Notes: generated by a model from the letters alone, not told the origin. A DNA stretch of 64,000 nt from Spongiibacter marinus (GCF_016906995.1 NZ_JAFBBD010000009.1:62001-126000); one strand, 5' to 3'; counted from the first letter of the stretch, positions 9,246-18,553 are shown. A program made the numbers and translations.

Positions 9246-9276
9246 GGCGCAGCCTGTCATATCGAGATGCTGCGCC
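9246..9276. terminator. Hairpin between convergent genes (possible terminator)
   Basis: GGCGCAGC (9246-9253) and GCTGCGCC (9269-9276) form a perfect 8-bp stem with a 15-nt loop between the exported-protein gene and the convergent pteridine reductase. No T-run follows on either strand, so its role as an intrinsic terminator is uncertain. Confidence 0.35.
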
Positions 9277-10000
9277 CGCCATCAACGGCAATAATCTGGC
9301 CGTTGATATAGCTATCGCTTTGGAGCAAAAACCAGACTGTGCCGGCAATATCTGCGGCGCTCCCCCAGCGTTGCAATGGCACGCGCTCACTCACATTTCG
9401 CTGTTCGATCTCACCAAAGGCATCGCTGGCTACAGGCGGCAATATTGCGCCGGGGGCAATGCCATTCACGCGTACGTCCGGTGCCAGCTCCACCGCCAGT
9501 GATCGCGTCATCATTGCCAAGCCAGCCTTGGCAATACTGTAGACCGGGTGGCCCTGCAGGGGTTTGTCGCCGTAGATATCGACAATATTCACAATGGCGC
9601 CGCGGTGCTTGCGCAGCGCCGGAACCAACGCCTGGCTGAGAAAGAATGCGCCTTTGACATTGCTACCCAGCAGGCTGTCCCAATCGGCCTCGCTTACCTC
9701 GCCCAGCGCCGTCGGGTAAAACCCCGAAGCATTGTTGACTAAGGCATCCAGCCGCTGCCATTGCGCGAGGGCGTCGCTGGCCAGGCGCTCCACGTCGGCG
9801 ATCTTTTCCAGATCGGCGTACAGCATAACGGCCGCGTCGCTTCGCTGCTGATTGAGTTCTTCGAGCAGGGCCGTGCCAGCGGCGCTTTCGCGGCGGCAGT
9901 GAATAATCACGCGGTAGCCCTGCGTGTGCAGTTTGCGACAAATGGTTGCGCCTATGCGCTGACTGGCACCGGTAATCAGTGCGACGGGGGGCGGGTTCAT
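9257..10000 (-). CDS. Pteridine reductase-like short-chain dehydrogenase
   Basis: 247-residue SDR enzyme. It carries the cofactor motif TGASQRIG near residues 10-17, with arginine where classical SDRs have glycine (the PTR1/FolM-type TGxxxRxG variant that prefers NADPH). It also has the structural NNASG motif and the catalytic tyrosine and lysine in YSIAK, and ends with the usual NGQIIAVDGGRSI. PTR1-type enzymes reduce dihydrobiopterin or dihydrofolate to the tetrahydro form. The substrate is inferred from the motif variant, and another SDR function cannot be excluded. It is divergent from terC. Confidence 0.82.
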   Translation of the reverse strand: MNPPPVALITGASQRIGATICRKLHTQGYRVIIHCRRESAAGTALLEELNQQRSDAAVMLYADLEKIADVERLASDALAQWQRLDALVNNASGFYPTALGEVSEADWDSLLGSNVKGAFFLSQALVPALRKHRGAIVNIVDIYGDKPLQGHPVYSIAKAGLAMMTRSLAVELAPDVRVNGIAPGAILPPVASDAFGEIEQRNVSERVPLQRWGSAADIAGTVWFLLQSDSYINGQIIAVDGGRSISI

Positions 10001-10141
10001 AAGCTCTCCGGCGGGGTTGGCGCGGAATTATCGCAAGTCATGGCGCGCTTTATAAGGATTTTGTTGCGGAATCTCCGCTGTGTATTTGCGCCGTGCGGAT
10101 GTCGCGCTATGCTCAGCGTTTTCCCATTGCGAGTATTGATC

Positions 10142-10879
10142 ATGGTTGAGTGGATCGCGAGTCCCGAGGCTTGGGTTGCCCTGGCATCACTCGTTGCACT
10201 GGAGATCGTGCTGGGTATCGACAATATTATTTTTATCTCGATCCTGGTGGGTCGACTGCCGGCGGCGCAGCGTGAGAAAGCGCGTCGCCTGGGCTTGGCT
10301 CTGGCAATGTTGGCGCGCTTGGGGCTGTTGTTTAGTTTGGTTTGGATTATGGGCCTGATTGAGCCCTTGTTTGTGGCGTTCGGGCAAGAGATATCGGGGC
10401 GCGATATCATTCTGGTGGTCGGCGGCTTATTTCTGCTGGCGAAGTCCACCCACGAGATTCATGCGAGTCTGGAGATTAGCGACGAAACCAGCACGGCGCC
10501 AGTGTCGGCCAGTTTTGCGTCGGTGATGGTGCAGATCGCGATGCTGGATATGGTGTTCTCGCTGGACTCGGTGATCACCGCCGTGGGCCTCGTCGACCAT
10601 ATTTCCGTGATGGTGATCGCCATTGTGGTGTCGGTGGCGGTAATGCTGTTTGCGGCAAAACCCATCGGCAATTTTGTCGACAGTCACCCCACTATCAAAA
10701 TGCTCGCCCTGTCATTTTTGCTGATGATTGGCCTGACGCTGATGGCCGAGGGCCTCGATGTCCACGTTCCCAAAGGCTATATCTATTTTGCGATGGCGTT
10801 TTCCTTTGCGGTGGAAATACTCAATATTCGCGTGCGCAAACGCAGTCAGATCGCCTTGAGCAAGCGCCTGAGCGAATAG
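10142..10879 (+). CDS. TerC/YkoY-family integral membrane protein
   Basis: 245 residues from ATG 10142. An open frame extends far upstream, but it overlaps the pteridine reductase antisense and has no matching protein. The sequence is dominated by seven or so hydrophobic helices. Conserved acidic membrane motifs are LEIVLGIDNIIF (~20-31) and LDMVFSLDSVITAVG (~137-151), the paired aspartates typical of TerC proteins, which are linked to metal-ion export (notably Mn2+) and tellurite resistance. It stands alone. The specific ion is not determinable from sequence. Confidence 0.88.
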   Translation: MVEWIASPEAWVALASLVALEIVLGIDNIIFISILVGRLPAAQREKARRLGLALAMLARLGLLFSLVWIMGLIEPLFVAFGQEISGRDIILVVGGLFLLAKSTHEIHASLEISDETSTAPVSASFASVMVQIAMLDMVFSLDSVITAVGLVDHISVMVIAIVVSVAVMLFAAKPIGNFVDSHPTIKMLALSFLLMIGLTLMAEGLDVHVPKGYIYFAMAFSFAVEILNIRVRKRSQIALSKRLSE

Positions 10880-10973
10880 CTGCCGGCGGGGCGGGTCTGC
10901 GACAATTGGTCGCATTTCGGCAAACCCTGTAGATAACTAGAATGTTCGCCTTTTTACGCACTTGGGGCGAACT

Positions 10974-11386
10974 ATGTCATCTCGTTTACCTGCCAGCCTG
11001 CTGGCACTGCTGGCGGCGCTATCTAGTCAATGGGCGGCGGCGGAGCACAGCAAGCTCGAAACCGTATTGGTTACCGCCACTCGCGAGGCGCGTCAGCTAC
11101 AGGATGTCGCCGCCAGCGTTGGTGTACTTGGTCAAGACGAGTTGGAAGCGGTAAACCCCGGCCACTCGGCCGAGCTATTAAATCGCATTCCGGGTGTCAA
11201 TATTGTTCAGCTGGGCTCCAGTGGCGAGGGCGCTGCGGCGGCGATCCGTCAGCCTGTGTCGTACGGCCCGGTTTACCTCTATTTGGAGAACGGCGTGCCC
11301 ACTCGCAGCGCGGGCTTCTTCAATCACAATGCCCTGTATGAGGTGAACACCGCACAGCGATACTCGGTGTGAAGGTGGACTGGTAA
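10974..11386 (+). pseudogene. TonB-dependent receptor with large internal deletion
   Basis: From ATG 10974 (GGGGCGA just upstream) the frame encodes a signal peptide, a TonB-box-like ETVLVTA and most of a plug domain (SAELLNRIPGVNIVQLG, VYLYLENGVPTRSAGFFNHN, ALYEVNTAQ), then hits TGA at 11370-11372 after 132 residues. Full receptors run to about 650-750 residues. In another frame, codons 11357-11383 read AILGVKVDW followed by TAA (11384-11386), a typical aromatic-ended last beta-strand of such a receptor. That TAA overlaps the ATG of the next gene (TAATG). The barrel has been removed by an out-of-frame deletion fusing plug to C-terminal tip. The truncated protein cannot form a barrel. Confidence 0.8.
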
Positions 11387-12786
11387 TGGCGATGACACGC
11401 ACTGCGCTGGTCGGCCTGCTGCTGCGCTGGCACATGCGGCTGGGGGCGCTGGTCTCCGCCGGTATTATTGCCTGGGGGCTGAGTGGTCTCGCCCACCCCA
11501 TTATTTCTCGCCTGCAGCCGGTCGCCGATCAACATCGCTACCCCCTGAATGCAATGTCGGGTAGTGAACTACTGAGCCCGGCTGAGGCCTTGCAGCGCGC
11601 CGGTATTGCCGCGCCCGTTACGGCGCTGCGACTGGTTGACTGGGGTCAGGGCGCGCAGTATCGCGTCGCCCTTGCGGGGCAGGTTTTGTGGCTCGACGCC
11701 CGCAGCGCGGCGCTGCTGCCGCAAGCCGAACAGGCCTATGCAACGCAGCTGGCACGGCACTTTAGCGGCGACCAGGCCAGCCCGGTGGCGCAGCTGACGG
11801 AGCAGCGGCAGTTCAGTGAAGACTACCTGTTTATCAATCGCTTGCTGCCGGTGCAGCGCGTTGCCTTTGCGCGCGATGACGCACTGCGGGTGTATGTCGA
11901 CACTGCCAGCGGGCGTCTGGCCGCGATGGTCGATGCCAATAAGGCGGCGGGGTCGGCGCTGTTTCGCAATCTGCACAACTGGGTGTTTATCCCCAATGAG
12001 CAGCTGCGACACGGGGCGATGTTGGTGTTTTTGTTCGGCGGCATTGTCGTCGGTGTAATGGGCGCTGGCCAATATGTTATGCAGGCGCGGTCCGGCCGCG
12101 GTTGGCGCAAGGGCAGCGCGGTGCGAACCTGGCACCGTCGCCTGGGCATTGTGGTGGCTTTAACAACGGTGACCTTCAGCGTCAGTGGCGCATGGCACCT
12201 GCTGCAAAAACACAACCCGGCGCCGCGCCAGGCAACGCCGAGCGCCGCCTTTTCACCCAGTGCATTGTCGCTGAACTGGGGCCTGCTGGGCGATGGCATC
12301 CGCCAGGCCGAATTGGTTGCGGTGCAGGGCCAGCCCTATTTTCGCGTATGGCAGTCCGGTGAACTCAGCTATGTGCATGCTGCCAGCAGTCAGGAGCTTG
12401 CCGGTGGTGAAGCGCAGCACGCCCGAGAGCTTGCCGGCTATTATTCCGGCAATGCCGAATTGGGCGAAGCAGTGTGGATTACCCGCTTTGAAGGCGAGTA
12501 TGGCTTCATCAATAAGCGCCTGCCGGTGGTGGCTTTCGAGAATCTGCAAAATGGCGATCGCTACTATGTTGAGCCTCGCAGTGGCGTGTTGGCCGCCCAT
12601 GTTCGCGATAGCGACCGCGCCAAAGGCTGGAGCTTTGCGTGGCTACATAAATGGCATTTTCTCGACGGCTTGGGGCGCGATGCACGCGATGCGGTGGCGG
12701 CGCTTTTCGCTTTGGGCATTGCCGCCAGTTTTGCGCTCGGTGTCTTCCTGTACTGTCGGCGACTGCGCCAGGGCAAGCCGGGCTGA
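11386..12786 (+). CDS. PepSY-associated transmembrane protein, partner of the lost TonB receptor
   Basis: 466-residue inner-membrane protein with an N-terminal helix (LLLRWHMRLGALVSAGIIAWGLSG cut across ~12-35), a periplasmic region, a central helix around 216-240 (GAMLVFLFGGIVVGVMGAG), a further helix near 255-275 containing WHRRLGIVVALTTVTFSVSGAW, and a C-terminal helix ~440-460. Histidines beside the helices (RWHMR, WHRRLG, HNW, HKWHF) fit the PepSY_TM family, often encoded beside siderophore receptors and thought to take part in reductive iron release. Its ATG overlaps the receptor's ancestral stop codon, showing they were a translationally coupled pair. Whether it still functions without its receptor is unknown. 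Confidence 0.78.
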   Translation: MAMTRTALVGLLLRWHMRLGALVSAGIIAWGLSGLAHPIISRLQPVADQHRYPLNAMSGSELLSPAEALQRAGIAAPVTALRLVDWGQGAQYRVALAGQVLWLDARSAALLPQAEQAYATQLARHFSGDQASPVAQLTEQRQFSEDYLFINRLLPVQRVAFARDDALRVYVDTASGRLAAMVDANKAAGSALFRNLHNWVFIPNEQLRHGAMLVFLFGGIVVGVMGAGQYVMQARSGRGWRKGSAVRTWHRRLGIVVALTTVTFSVSGAWHLLQKHNPAPRQATPSAAFSPSALSLNWGLLGDGIRQAELVAVQGQPYFRVWQSGELSYVHAASSQELAGGEAQHARELAGYYSGNAELGEAVWITRFEGEYGFINKRLPVVAFENLQNGDRYYVEPRSGVLAAHVRDSDRAKGWSFAWLHKWHFLDGLGRDARDAVAALFALGIAASFALGVFLYCRRLRQGKPG

Positions 12787-12845
12787 TGCTACCCGGCCGC
12801 CCGAATGCGGCGCTATACTCACGCTTTTGTTTGGGAGGCCTTCCC

Positions 12846-13310
12846 GTGACTCCGGCTATTGAACTCGCACGCAAGGCGGGTATTCGCCACTGCGTTCACG
12901 AATATCAACACGACCCCAGTGCCGCATCGTATGGCCTAGAAGCGGCGGACAAGCTGGGTTTACCGCCCGAGCGGGTGTTTAAAACGCTGGTGGCCGCGCT
13001 CGCCACCGGCGAATTGGTGGTCGCCGTGGTGCCTGTTGCCGCCATGTTGAATATGAAAAAGCTGGCAAAGGCAGCCGGGGCCAAAAAGGCGGCGATGGCG
13101 GAGGCAAAAGCGGTGGAGCGCAGTTCCGGTTACGTGCTCGGTGGGGTAAGCCCGCTGGGACAGAAAAAAGCGCTGCGCAGTTTTGTCGACGAGTCTGCCG
13201 CAGATTTACCGTCCATATACATCAGTGCCGGGCGTCGGGGGTTAGAAATCGAGTTGGCCGCCGACGACCTGCTGTCACTCTGCCGAGGGTGTTACGCGCC
13301 CCTCTGTTGA
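12846..13310 (+). CDS. ybaK: YbaK-type Cys-tRNA(Pro) deacylase
   Basis: 154 residues from GTG 12846, preceded by GGGAGG at good spacing; the longer upstream frame overlaps the PepSY gene and is rejected. It matches the YbaK/EbsC family: PAIELARKAGIRHCVHEYQHD, VFKTLVAAL, the conserved lysine-containing region NMKKLAKAAGAKKAAMAE, and YVLGGVSPLGQKKALRSFVDE. The enzyme hydrolyses cysteine mis-attached to tRNA(Pro), protecting translation fidelity in the cytosol. Length is close to the usual ~155-160 residues. Its last 36 bp overlap the convergent argE. Confidence 0.92.
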   Translation: MTPAIELARKAGIRHCVHEYQHDPSAASYGLEAADKLGLPPERVFKTLVAALATGELVVAVVPVAAMLNMKKLAKAAGAKKAAMAEAKAVERSSGYVLGGVSPLGQKKALRSFVDESAADLPSIYISAGRRGLEIELAADDLLSLCRGCYAPLC

Positions 13311-14462
13311 GGCCGGCGGCGCAAGGCAAAAGCGCGTTACCAAATTCTGAATTAACGCCACAGTGGGCTGTATCTGGTCGTGAGCAATAAATTCATCGGG
13401 CTGGTGGGCCTGGTCGATAGAGCCGGGCCCCATGACGATGGTTTGCAAACCCAGCTGCTGGAAGAATGGCGCTTCTGTCGCGAAGTTGACCACATCGGCG
13501 CTCTGCCCCGTGAGTTGTTCCGCAACCTTCACCAGCTCCGAGTCCGCAGGCTGTTCAAAGGCATCTACCCCGCCGATCAGTGAGCGCAAACCAATATTGA
13601 TTTTGCGGCGCTCTGCAATGGGGCTGAGGTGTTGCTGAATGCGTTGGCGAACCTCGTCGGTATCCATGCCAGGAATTGCGCGAATATCAAAATGCAGCTC
13701 GCATTGCCCGCAAATACGGTTGGGGTTGTCGCCGCCGTGAATGCAGCCCAGGTTCATGGTGGGTGTGGGTACCGCAAAGCCGGGGTGGTGGTATTTCTCT
13801 TGCAACTCGCCGCGCAGGTTCAGCAGTTCGCCAATCACTTCGTGCATGGCCTCTAGCGCATTGTTGCCCAATAGCGGGTTCGAGCTATGGCCGCTGCGCC
13901 CGGTAATGGTAATGCCTTCCATTAATATGCCTTTGTGCGCGCGTATCGGTTTTAGCCCGGTAGGCTCGCCCACTACCGCGTAGCGCGCGCCCGAGATATC
14001 ACTCTGCACCAGCGCGCGGGCACCGTCCATGCTGCTTTCTTCATCGGCGGTTGCCAGAATAATCAGCGGCGCTTTGAAGTCGTGGCTCAGCAAGCTACTC
14101 ACGGCCTCAATCACCAGGGCAAAGAAGCCCTTCATGTCGGCGGTGCCCAAACCGTAAAAACGGTTGTCGCGATCGCTCAGTGCAAACGGGTCGGACTGCC
14201 AGCGCGCATCGTCATAGGGCACAGTGTCACTGTGCCCGGCCAGCACTAAACCGCCACTGCCGCTGCCGTAGCTGGCAATCAGATTAGCTTTGCCCGGTGT
14301 GGCCAGCGGCATAACGCGCACCTCGAAACCGAGGGGGCGCAACCAGTTGGCCAGCTGCTCGATCACAGCTTGATTGCCCATATCCCACTTCTCGCTTGTG
14401 GCGCTGATCGACGGCAGCGCGATCAGCTCGCGAAGCATATTTACCAATGGCGGGTGTTTCAT
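13275..14462 (-). CDS. argE: Acetylornithine deacetylase (M20 metallopeptidase family)
   Basis: 395 residues from ATG 14462; the frame is open for another 32 codons upstream, but MKHPPLVNMLRELIALPSIS aligns with normal ArgE starts. Metal-site motifs are AGHSDTVPYD, GTADMKGF and ATADEESSMDG, and the family PTMNLGCIHGGDNPNRICGQCE segment is present (here cut across). ArgE removes the acetyl group from N-acetylornithine in arginine synthesis, using two zinc or cobalt ions. argH lies 21 kb away, so the arginine genes are dispersed. It is convergent with and overlaps ybaK. Confidence 0.9.
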   Translation of the reverse strand: MKHPPLVNMLRELIALPSISATSEKWDMGNQAVIEQLANWLRPLGFEVRVMPLATPGKANLIASYGSGSGGLVLAGHSDTVPYDDARWQSDPFALSDRDNRFYGLGTADMKGFFALVIEAVSSLLSHDFKAPLIILATADEESSMDGARALVQSDISGARYAVVGEPTGLKPIRAHKGILMEGITITGRSGHSSNPLLGNNALEAMHEVIGELLNLRGELQEKYHHPGFAVPTPTMNLGCIHGGDNPNRICGQCELHFDIRAIPGMDTDEVRQRIQQHLSPIAERRKINIGLRSLIGGVDAFEQPADSELVKVAEQLTGQSADVVNFATEAPFFQQLGLQTIVMGPGSIDQAHQPDEFIAHDQIQPTVALIQNLVTRFCLAPPASTEGRVTPSAE

Positions 14463-14600
14463 GGTGTGGTTTGCACTCAACGGCAGTAAAGCCACCATTG
14501 TAGGCAGGAAAATGGGCAGCGAATAGGGTGTGAGGGGGGGAATCGGTCCAGCCACCACTGCCCAGCGCTATGGCCTCGGCAGTGGCGGCGAAGCGCTGGC

Positions 14601-15866
14601 TTAACCCAGCGTGGCTTTGAAAATGAAGAAGAAAATAATGGCCAGGCCGGCACCCGCGGGCAGGGTCACGATCCACGACATGAAGATATTGCGGATCACA
14701 CGCAGATTCAGCGCCGCAATACCGCGTGCCAAGCCTACGCCCAACACGGCACCCACCAGTGTGTGAGTGGTTGAGATGGGCAGGCCGGTGGCCGATGCCA
14801 GCACAACGGTTGAGGCTGCACCCAGCTCGGCCGCAAAGCCGCGGCTCGGGGTCAGCTCGGTGATCTTGGTACCGACGGTGGCGATAACCTTGAAGCCGTA
14901 GGTCGCCAGACCGAACACAATACCGCCAGCACCCAGCAGCAATACCCACCAGGGCAGGGCTGCTTTTGCGGCGATTTCGCCGCCGGACTGAATAACGCTA
15001 ACCACCGCTGCGACCGGCCCGATGGCGTTGGCCACATCGTTGGAGCCGTGGGCAAAGGCCATGGCGCAGGCAGTGAATACCATGAGTACCGCAAAGACGC
15101 GCTCGACGCTGGCAAAGCGCGAATGGCCAGTCGGGTCGGGCTCGTCCTTAATGCGGCGCAGGAACAGGTTGCCGATAAAGGTAATGATCAGGCCCGCTAC
15201 CGCGGCGTACATCAGGCTTTGGCCAAAGGTCAGGCCCAAACCAATATGCTTGAGGCCTTTCACCATGGTGACCATGGAGATCATGAAGCCGACCAAGAAC
15301 AGGTAATAAGGGATGTAGCGTTTCGCAGCTTCAAACGGCTTTTCGGCGCGCAAGATCAGGCTTTGCGCGCTGATAAACAGCCCGAAGGAAATTGTCCCCG
15401 CGAGCACCGGAGATACCACCCAGCTGGCGACAATTTGTCCGACTTTGCCCCAGGCGACGGCGTCGACATCAATACCCACGGCGGCAAAACCGACCAGTGC
15501 GCCAACAATGGAGTGGGTGGTGGAAACCGGCCAGCCCATCAAGCTGGCAACCAGCAGCCAGGTGCCAGCGGCAAGTAGCGCCGATAACATGCCGTAGACG
15601 AGTAATTCGGGACTGTCGGCGACATAGGCGGGGTCGAGTATGCCCTTGCGAATAGTCTGGGTGACTTCGCCACCGGCCAGGTAGGCACCGCAGAATTCAA
15701 ACAGCATGGCGATAAGAATCGCCTGTTTAATGGTCAGCGCCTTGGCGCCAACCGAGGTACCCATCGCGTTGGCCACGTCGTTGGCACCAACGCCCCAGGC
15801 CATGAAAAATCCAAAGAGGCAGGCGAGAATCAGTAGCAGTTGCCCGTGTTCAGCAATGATAGACAT
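14601..15866 (-). CDS. pitA: PiT-family low-affinity inorganic phosphate transporter
   Basis: 421-residue inner-membrane symporter with about ten hydrophobic segments. The duplicated phosphate-transporter signature is visible as GVGANDVANAMGTSVGAKAL near the N-terminus and AHGSNDVANAIGPVAA in the second half, and each half also has a GWPVSTTHSIVGA or GLPISTTHTLVGA motif. It imports metal-phosphate with protons. AAAGGAAG precedes the ATG. It lies 32 bp downstream of the DUF47 gene, forming the familiar two-gene operon. The symbol is used for the family; exact orthology to E. coli PitA is not shown. Confidence 0.9.
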   Translation of the reverse strand: MSIIAEHGQLLLILACLFGFFMAWGVGANDVANAMGTSVGAKALTIKQAILIAMLFEFCGAYLAGGEVTQTIRKGILDPAYVADSPELLVYGMLSALLAAGTWLLVASLMGWPVSTTHSIVGALVGFAAVGIDVDAVAWGKVGQIVASWVVSPVLAGTISFGLFISAQSLILRAEKPFEAAKRYIPYYLFLVGFMISMVTMVKGLKHIGLGLTFGQSLMYAAVAGLIITFIGNLFLRRIKDEPDPTGHSRFASVERVFAVLMVFTACAMAFAHGSNDVANAIGPVAAVVSVIQSGGEIAAKAALPWWVLLLGAGGIVFGLATYGFKVIATVGTKITELTPSRGFAAELGAASTVVLASATGLPISTTHTLVGAVLGVGLARGIAALNLRVIRNIFMSWIVTLPAGAGLAIIFFFIFKATLG

Positions 15867-15898
15867 GAGTCTTCCTTTAAAACGTTGGTAACCCTTGC

Positions 15899-16576
15899 TT
15901 AGCGGGCAATAATGATTTGCAGGCGCGAGCCTACCTTTTGTGATTTGTCCGACAGTTCGCCGATCAGCTCAATGATCTTATAGAGGAATATCACGTCCAC
16001 CGGCGGCAATTCGCGCTCAATGCCGTAGAGGCTGGCGCGAATTTTGACTTGCAGTTGGTCGGCCTCGTATTCCAGTCGGTCGAGCTCCTCGATCATTTTC
16101 TCAACCAGTTTTACCTCGTGGCCGCGAAAACCGGTTTCCAGCAGTTCATCCAGCTCTTCGATGGCCTTCTTGGCCTGCGACGATGTGGCAATGGCTAGGT
16201 CGACGTAGCTGCGCATATCGTCGACAAGTGATGCCGGAATCTCCATGCGGCGACCGAGCATCAGGCCTGCGATATCTTTGGCGCAGTTGGCAATGCGGTC
16301 TTGCATGCTGATTAATTCGAGAAGGTCGGAGCGGGGAACGGGGAGGAAAAGATTGCTGGGGAGGTTGAGGCGGATTTGCTTCTTGATCAGGTCTGCCTCG
16401 TGCTCCAGCTTAACAATTTGCTGCTGAGCGGTTTCGGCGCCTTGCCAGTCTTTGTCGATAACCGCATTAATAAATGGCTGCAAGGCTATCGCACAGGCCT
16501 CGGCTTTCTTAATATGCTCCTGTATGGGTTCAAAGGGTGACTTACCAAACAGGTTGTTTAGCTTATTTAAGGGCAC
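15899..16576 (-). CDS. DUF47/PhoU-like regulator of the phosphate transporter
   Basis: 225-residue, almost entirely helical protein (TIGR00153/DUF47 family, distantly PhoU-like). Characteristic segments are LFGKSPFEPIQEHIKKAEAC, LEHEADLIKKQIRLNLP, LISMQDRIANCAKDIAGLML and LEYEADQLQVKIRASLY; the acidic E(H/Y)EAD motifs bind metal clusters in PhoU proteins. It starts at a GTG with GGAGCC six bases upstream. It is cotranscribed with the PiT transporter and probably modulates its activity at the membrane; this coupling is known for the family and inferred here. Confidence 0.88.
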   Translation of the reverse strand: MPLNKLNNLFGKSPFEPIQEHIKKAEACAIALQPFINAVIDKDWQGAETAQQQIVKLEHEADLIKKQIRLNLPSNLFLPVPRSDLLELISMQDRIANCAKDIAGLMLGRRMEIPASLVDDMRSYVDLAIATSSQAKKAIEELDELLETGFRGHEVKLVEKMIEELDRLEYEADQLQVKIRASLYGIERELPPVDVIFLYKIIELIGELSDKSQKVGSRLQIIIAR

Positions 16577-16724
16577 GTTAAGGCTCCTTTACGCACATGA
16601 GTAGTTGAGTGGCGGCGATTATACGGACGCAGTGTCGCCCCCTCCAGTTTTTTGCACGGTCGCCTCTCGCTGGCTGAGCGGCTTGCCGTACTATAAATAC
16701 AAAATATGACAATTCGGAGCTTCA

Positions 16725-18509
16725 ATGCCCAACTCGCTTAAAACACAGGGCCCCCTCGATACCGCAGTGCTACTCCGGCAGCTGGTTGACGACGGCCTGC
16801 TGGAGCCAAGCTCTGCCAAGCGCGCCGGTGTTAATCCACCGCGCAAAGGCGAGCGCCTCCAGCACCCGCTCAATTACCTAGCCAGCCAGCAACTTGCCGA
16901 TGCGCGGCGCAGCGGGGCGACCCTTAGTATAGACACTCTATTGCAGTGGCTGAGCGATCGCTGCGGGCTGGGCTTTCAGCGCATTGATCCTTTAAAAATT
17001 GATGTGCCCTCGGTCACCGAGGTTATGTCCTTTGCCTTTGCTCAGCGCCATCGCATTCTGGCGGTGGCGTCCACGCCGGCCGAGGTGGTGATCGCCTGCG
17101 CCGAACCCTTCGTTGATGGCTGGGTGAGTGATTTGCAGCAGGTATTGAATCGCCCTATTCGCCGGGTGATTGCCGACGCTGATGCCATCGACCGCTATAC
17201 CGTGGAGTTCTACAGCCTGGCGCGCTCGGTGCGCGGTGCCAGCACCGGGGAGCGCAGCAGCACGACCAACCTGGAGCAGCTGCTCGAAATCAGCAAACAA
17301 AAAGACCTGGATGCCAACGATAGCCACGTGGTGAATATTGTCGACTGGCTGCTGCAATACGCCTACGATCAGCGCGCCAGTGATATTCATATCGAGCCCC
17401 GCCGCGACCAGGGCAATGTGCGCTTTCGCATCGACGGCGTGTTGTGCACGGTATACCAGTTGCCCGCAACCGTGCTCACGGCGGTGGTCAGTCGCCTCAA
17501 GATTCTCGGCCGTATGGATGTGGCAGAAAAACGCCGCCCCCAGGACGGCCGCCTGAAAACCAAAAACCCCGCCGGGCAGGAAATAGAGCTGCGGCTGTCC
17601 ACCCTGCCGACCGCTTTCGGCGAGAAGATGGTTATGCGTATCTTCGACCCCGAGGTCTTGCTGCGCAGCTTTGACGAACTCGGCCTGCGCGGCGACGACC
17701 TGCAGCGCTGGCAGTCGATGATCGGCGCGCCCCACGGCATAGTGTTGGTCACCGGCCCCACCGGCTCGGGTAAAACCACCACGCTCTATTCCAGCTTGCG
17801 CAAGATCGCCAGCCCCGAGGTGAATGTTTGCACCATTGAAGACCCCATCGAGATGGTCGAAGAGGCCTTTAATCAGATGCAGGTGCAGCACAATATCGGC
17901 CTGGACTTTGCCGGGGGCGTGCGCGCGCTGCTGCGCCAGGACCCGGACATTATTATGATCGGCGAGATCCGCGACCTGGAAACCGCCGAAATGGCCATTC
18001 AAGCGGCGCTTACCGGTCATTTGGTGATCTCTACCCTGCACACCAACGACGCACCCTCTGCGGTTACCCGTTTACTGGAGCTGGGCGTGCCCGCCTACCT
18101 GATTCGCGCCACCGTGCTCGGGGTGATGGCGCAGCGTTTGGTGCGCACACTGTGCCCGCACTGCAAAACCGCCGTCGACAGCAGTGAAGCCGACCCTGCC
18201 GGCAGTGAATGGGCCGCCTTGGCCGCGCCCTGGAAATTGTCGCCGCCTGCGCGCTACTTTGCCGCCACTGGCTGCCTGGAGTGTCGCAACACCGGCTACT
18301 ACGGCCGTCAGGGCATTTATGAAATTCTCACCCTCGAAGGCGAGTTGCAGGCGGCGATTCAAGACGATGTGGCGCTGGACCAGATGCGCCTGTTGGCGAT
18401 GAAAAAAGGTATGAAAACACTGCGCCTCAGTGGTGCGAGAAAGGTGGCCGCTGGCGAGACCACCATTGCAGAAATTATGCGCGTGGCGCCGCCGGTGCAG
18501 TCGCACTAG
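16725..18509 (+). CDS. Orphan GspE/PilB-type secretion ATPase
   Basis: 594-residue ATPase of the type II secretion/type IV pilus assembly class. An N-terminal T2SSE-N domain (~50-170) precedes the ATPase core, with ASDIHIEPRRDQGNVRFRID (~220-240), Walker A GPTGSGKTTT (~344), Asp box, Walker B region PDIIMIGEIRD (~408) and His box ALTGHLVISTLHTND. Near the C-terminus, paired cysteines (CPHC...CLECRNTGYYGR) form the zinc site typical of GspE/PilB. No pilin, PilC or secretin gene is nearby; it sits upstream of glnE. It may serve a pilus or secretion machine encoded elsewhere. GspE versus PilB cannot be settled from the sequence alone. Confidence 0.87.
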   Translation: MPNSLKTQGPLDTAVLLRQLVDDGLLEPSSAKRAGVNPPRKGERLQHPLNYLASQQLADARRSGATLSIDTLLQWLSDRCGLGFQRIDPLKIDVPSVTEVMSFAFAQRHRILAVASTPAEVVIACAEPFVDGWVSDLQQVLNRPIRRVIADADAIDRYTVEFYSLARSVRGASTGERSSTTNLEQLLEISKQKDLDANDSHVVNIVDWLLQYAYDQRASDIHIEPRRDQGNVRFRIDGVLCTVYQLPATVLTAVVSRLKILGRMDVAEKRRPQDGRLKTKNPAGQEIELRLSTLPTAFGEKMVMRIFDPEVLLRSFDELGLRGDDLQRWQSMIGAPHGIVLVTGPTGSGKTTTLYSSLRKIASPEVNVCTIEDPIEMVEEAFNQMQVQHNIGLDFAGGVRALLRQDPDIIMIGEIRDLETAEMAIQAALTGHLVISTLHTNDAPSAVTRLLELGVPAYLIRATVLGVMAQRLVRTLCPHCKTAVDSSEADPAGSEWAALAAPWKLSPPARYFAATGCLECRNTGYYGRQGIYEILTLEGELQAAIQDDVALDQMRLLAMKKGMKTLRLSGARKVAAGETTIAEIMRVAPPVQSH

Positions 18510-18553
18510 GGTGCGCACCGAATCCATAACTACCCGCCTGATGGGGATGATGT

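Noticed and set aside
9761-10141. N-terminal extension of the TerC frame
   Set aside because: It overlaps the pteridine reductase gene antisense, lacks a ribosome-binding site, and TerC proteins begin at MVEWIASPEAW.
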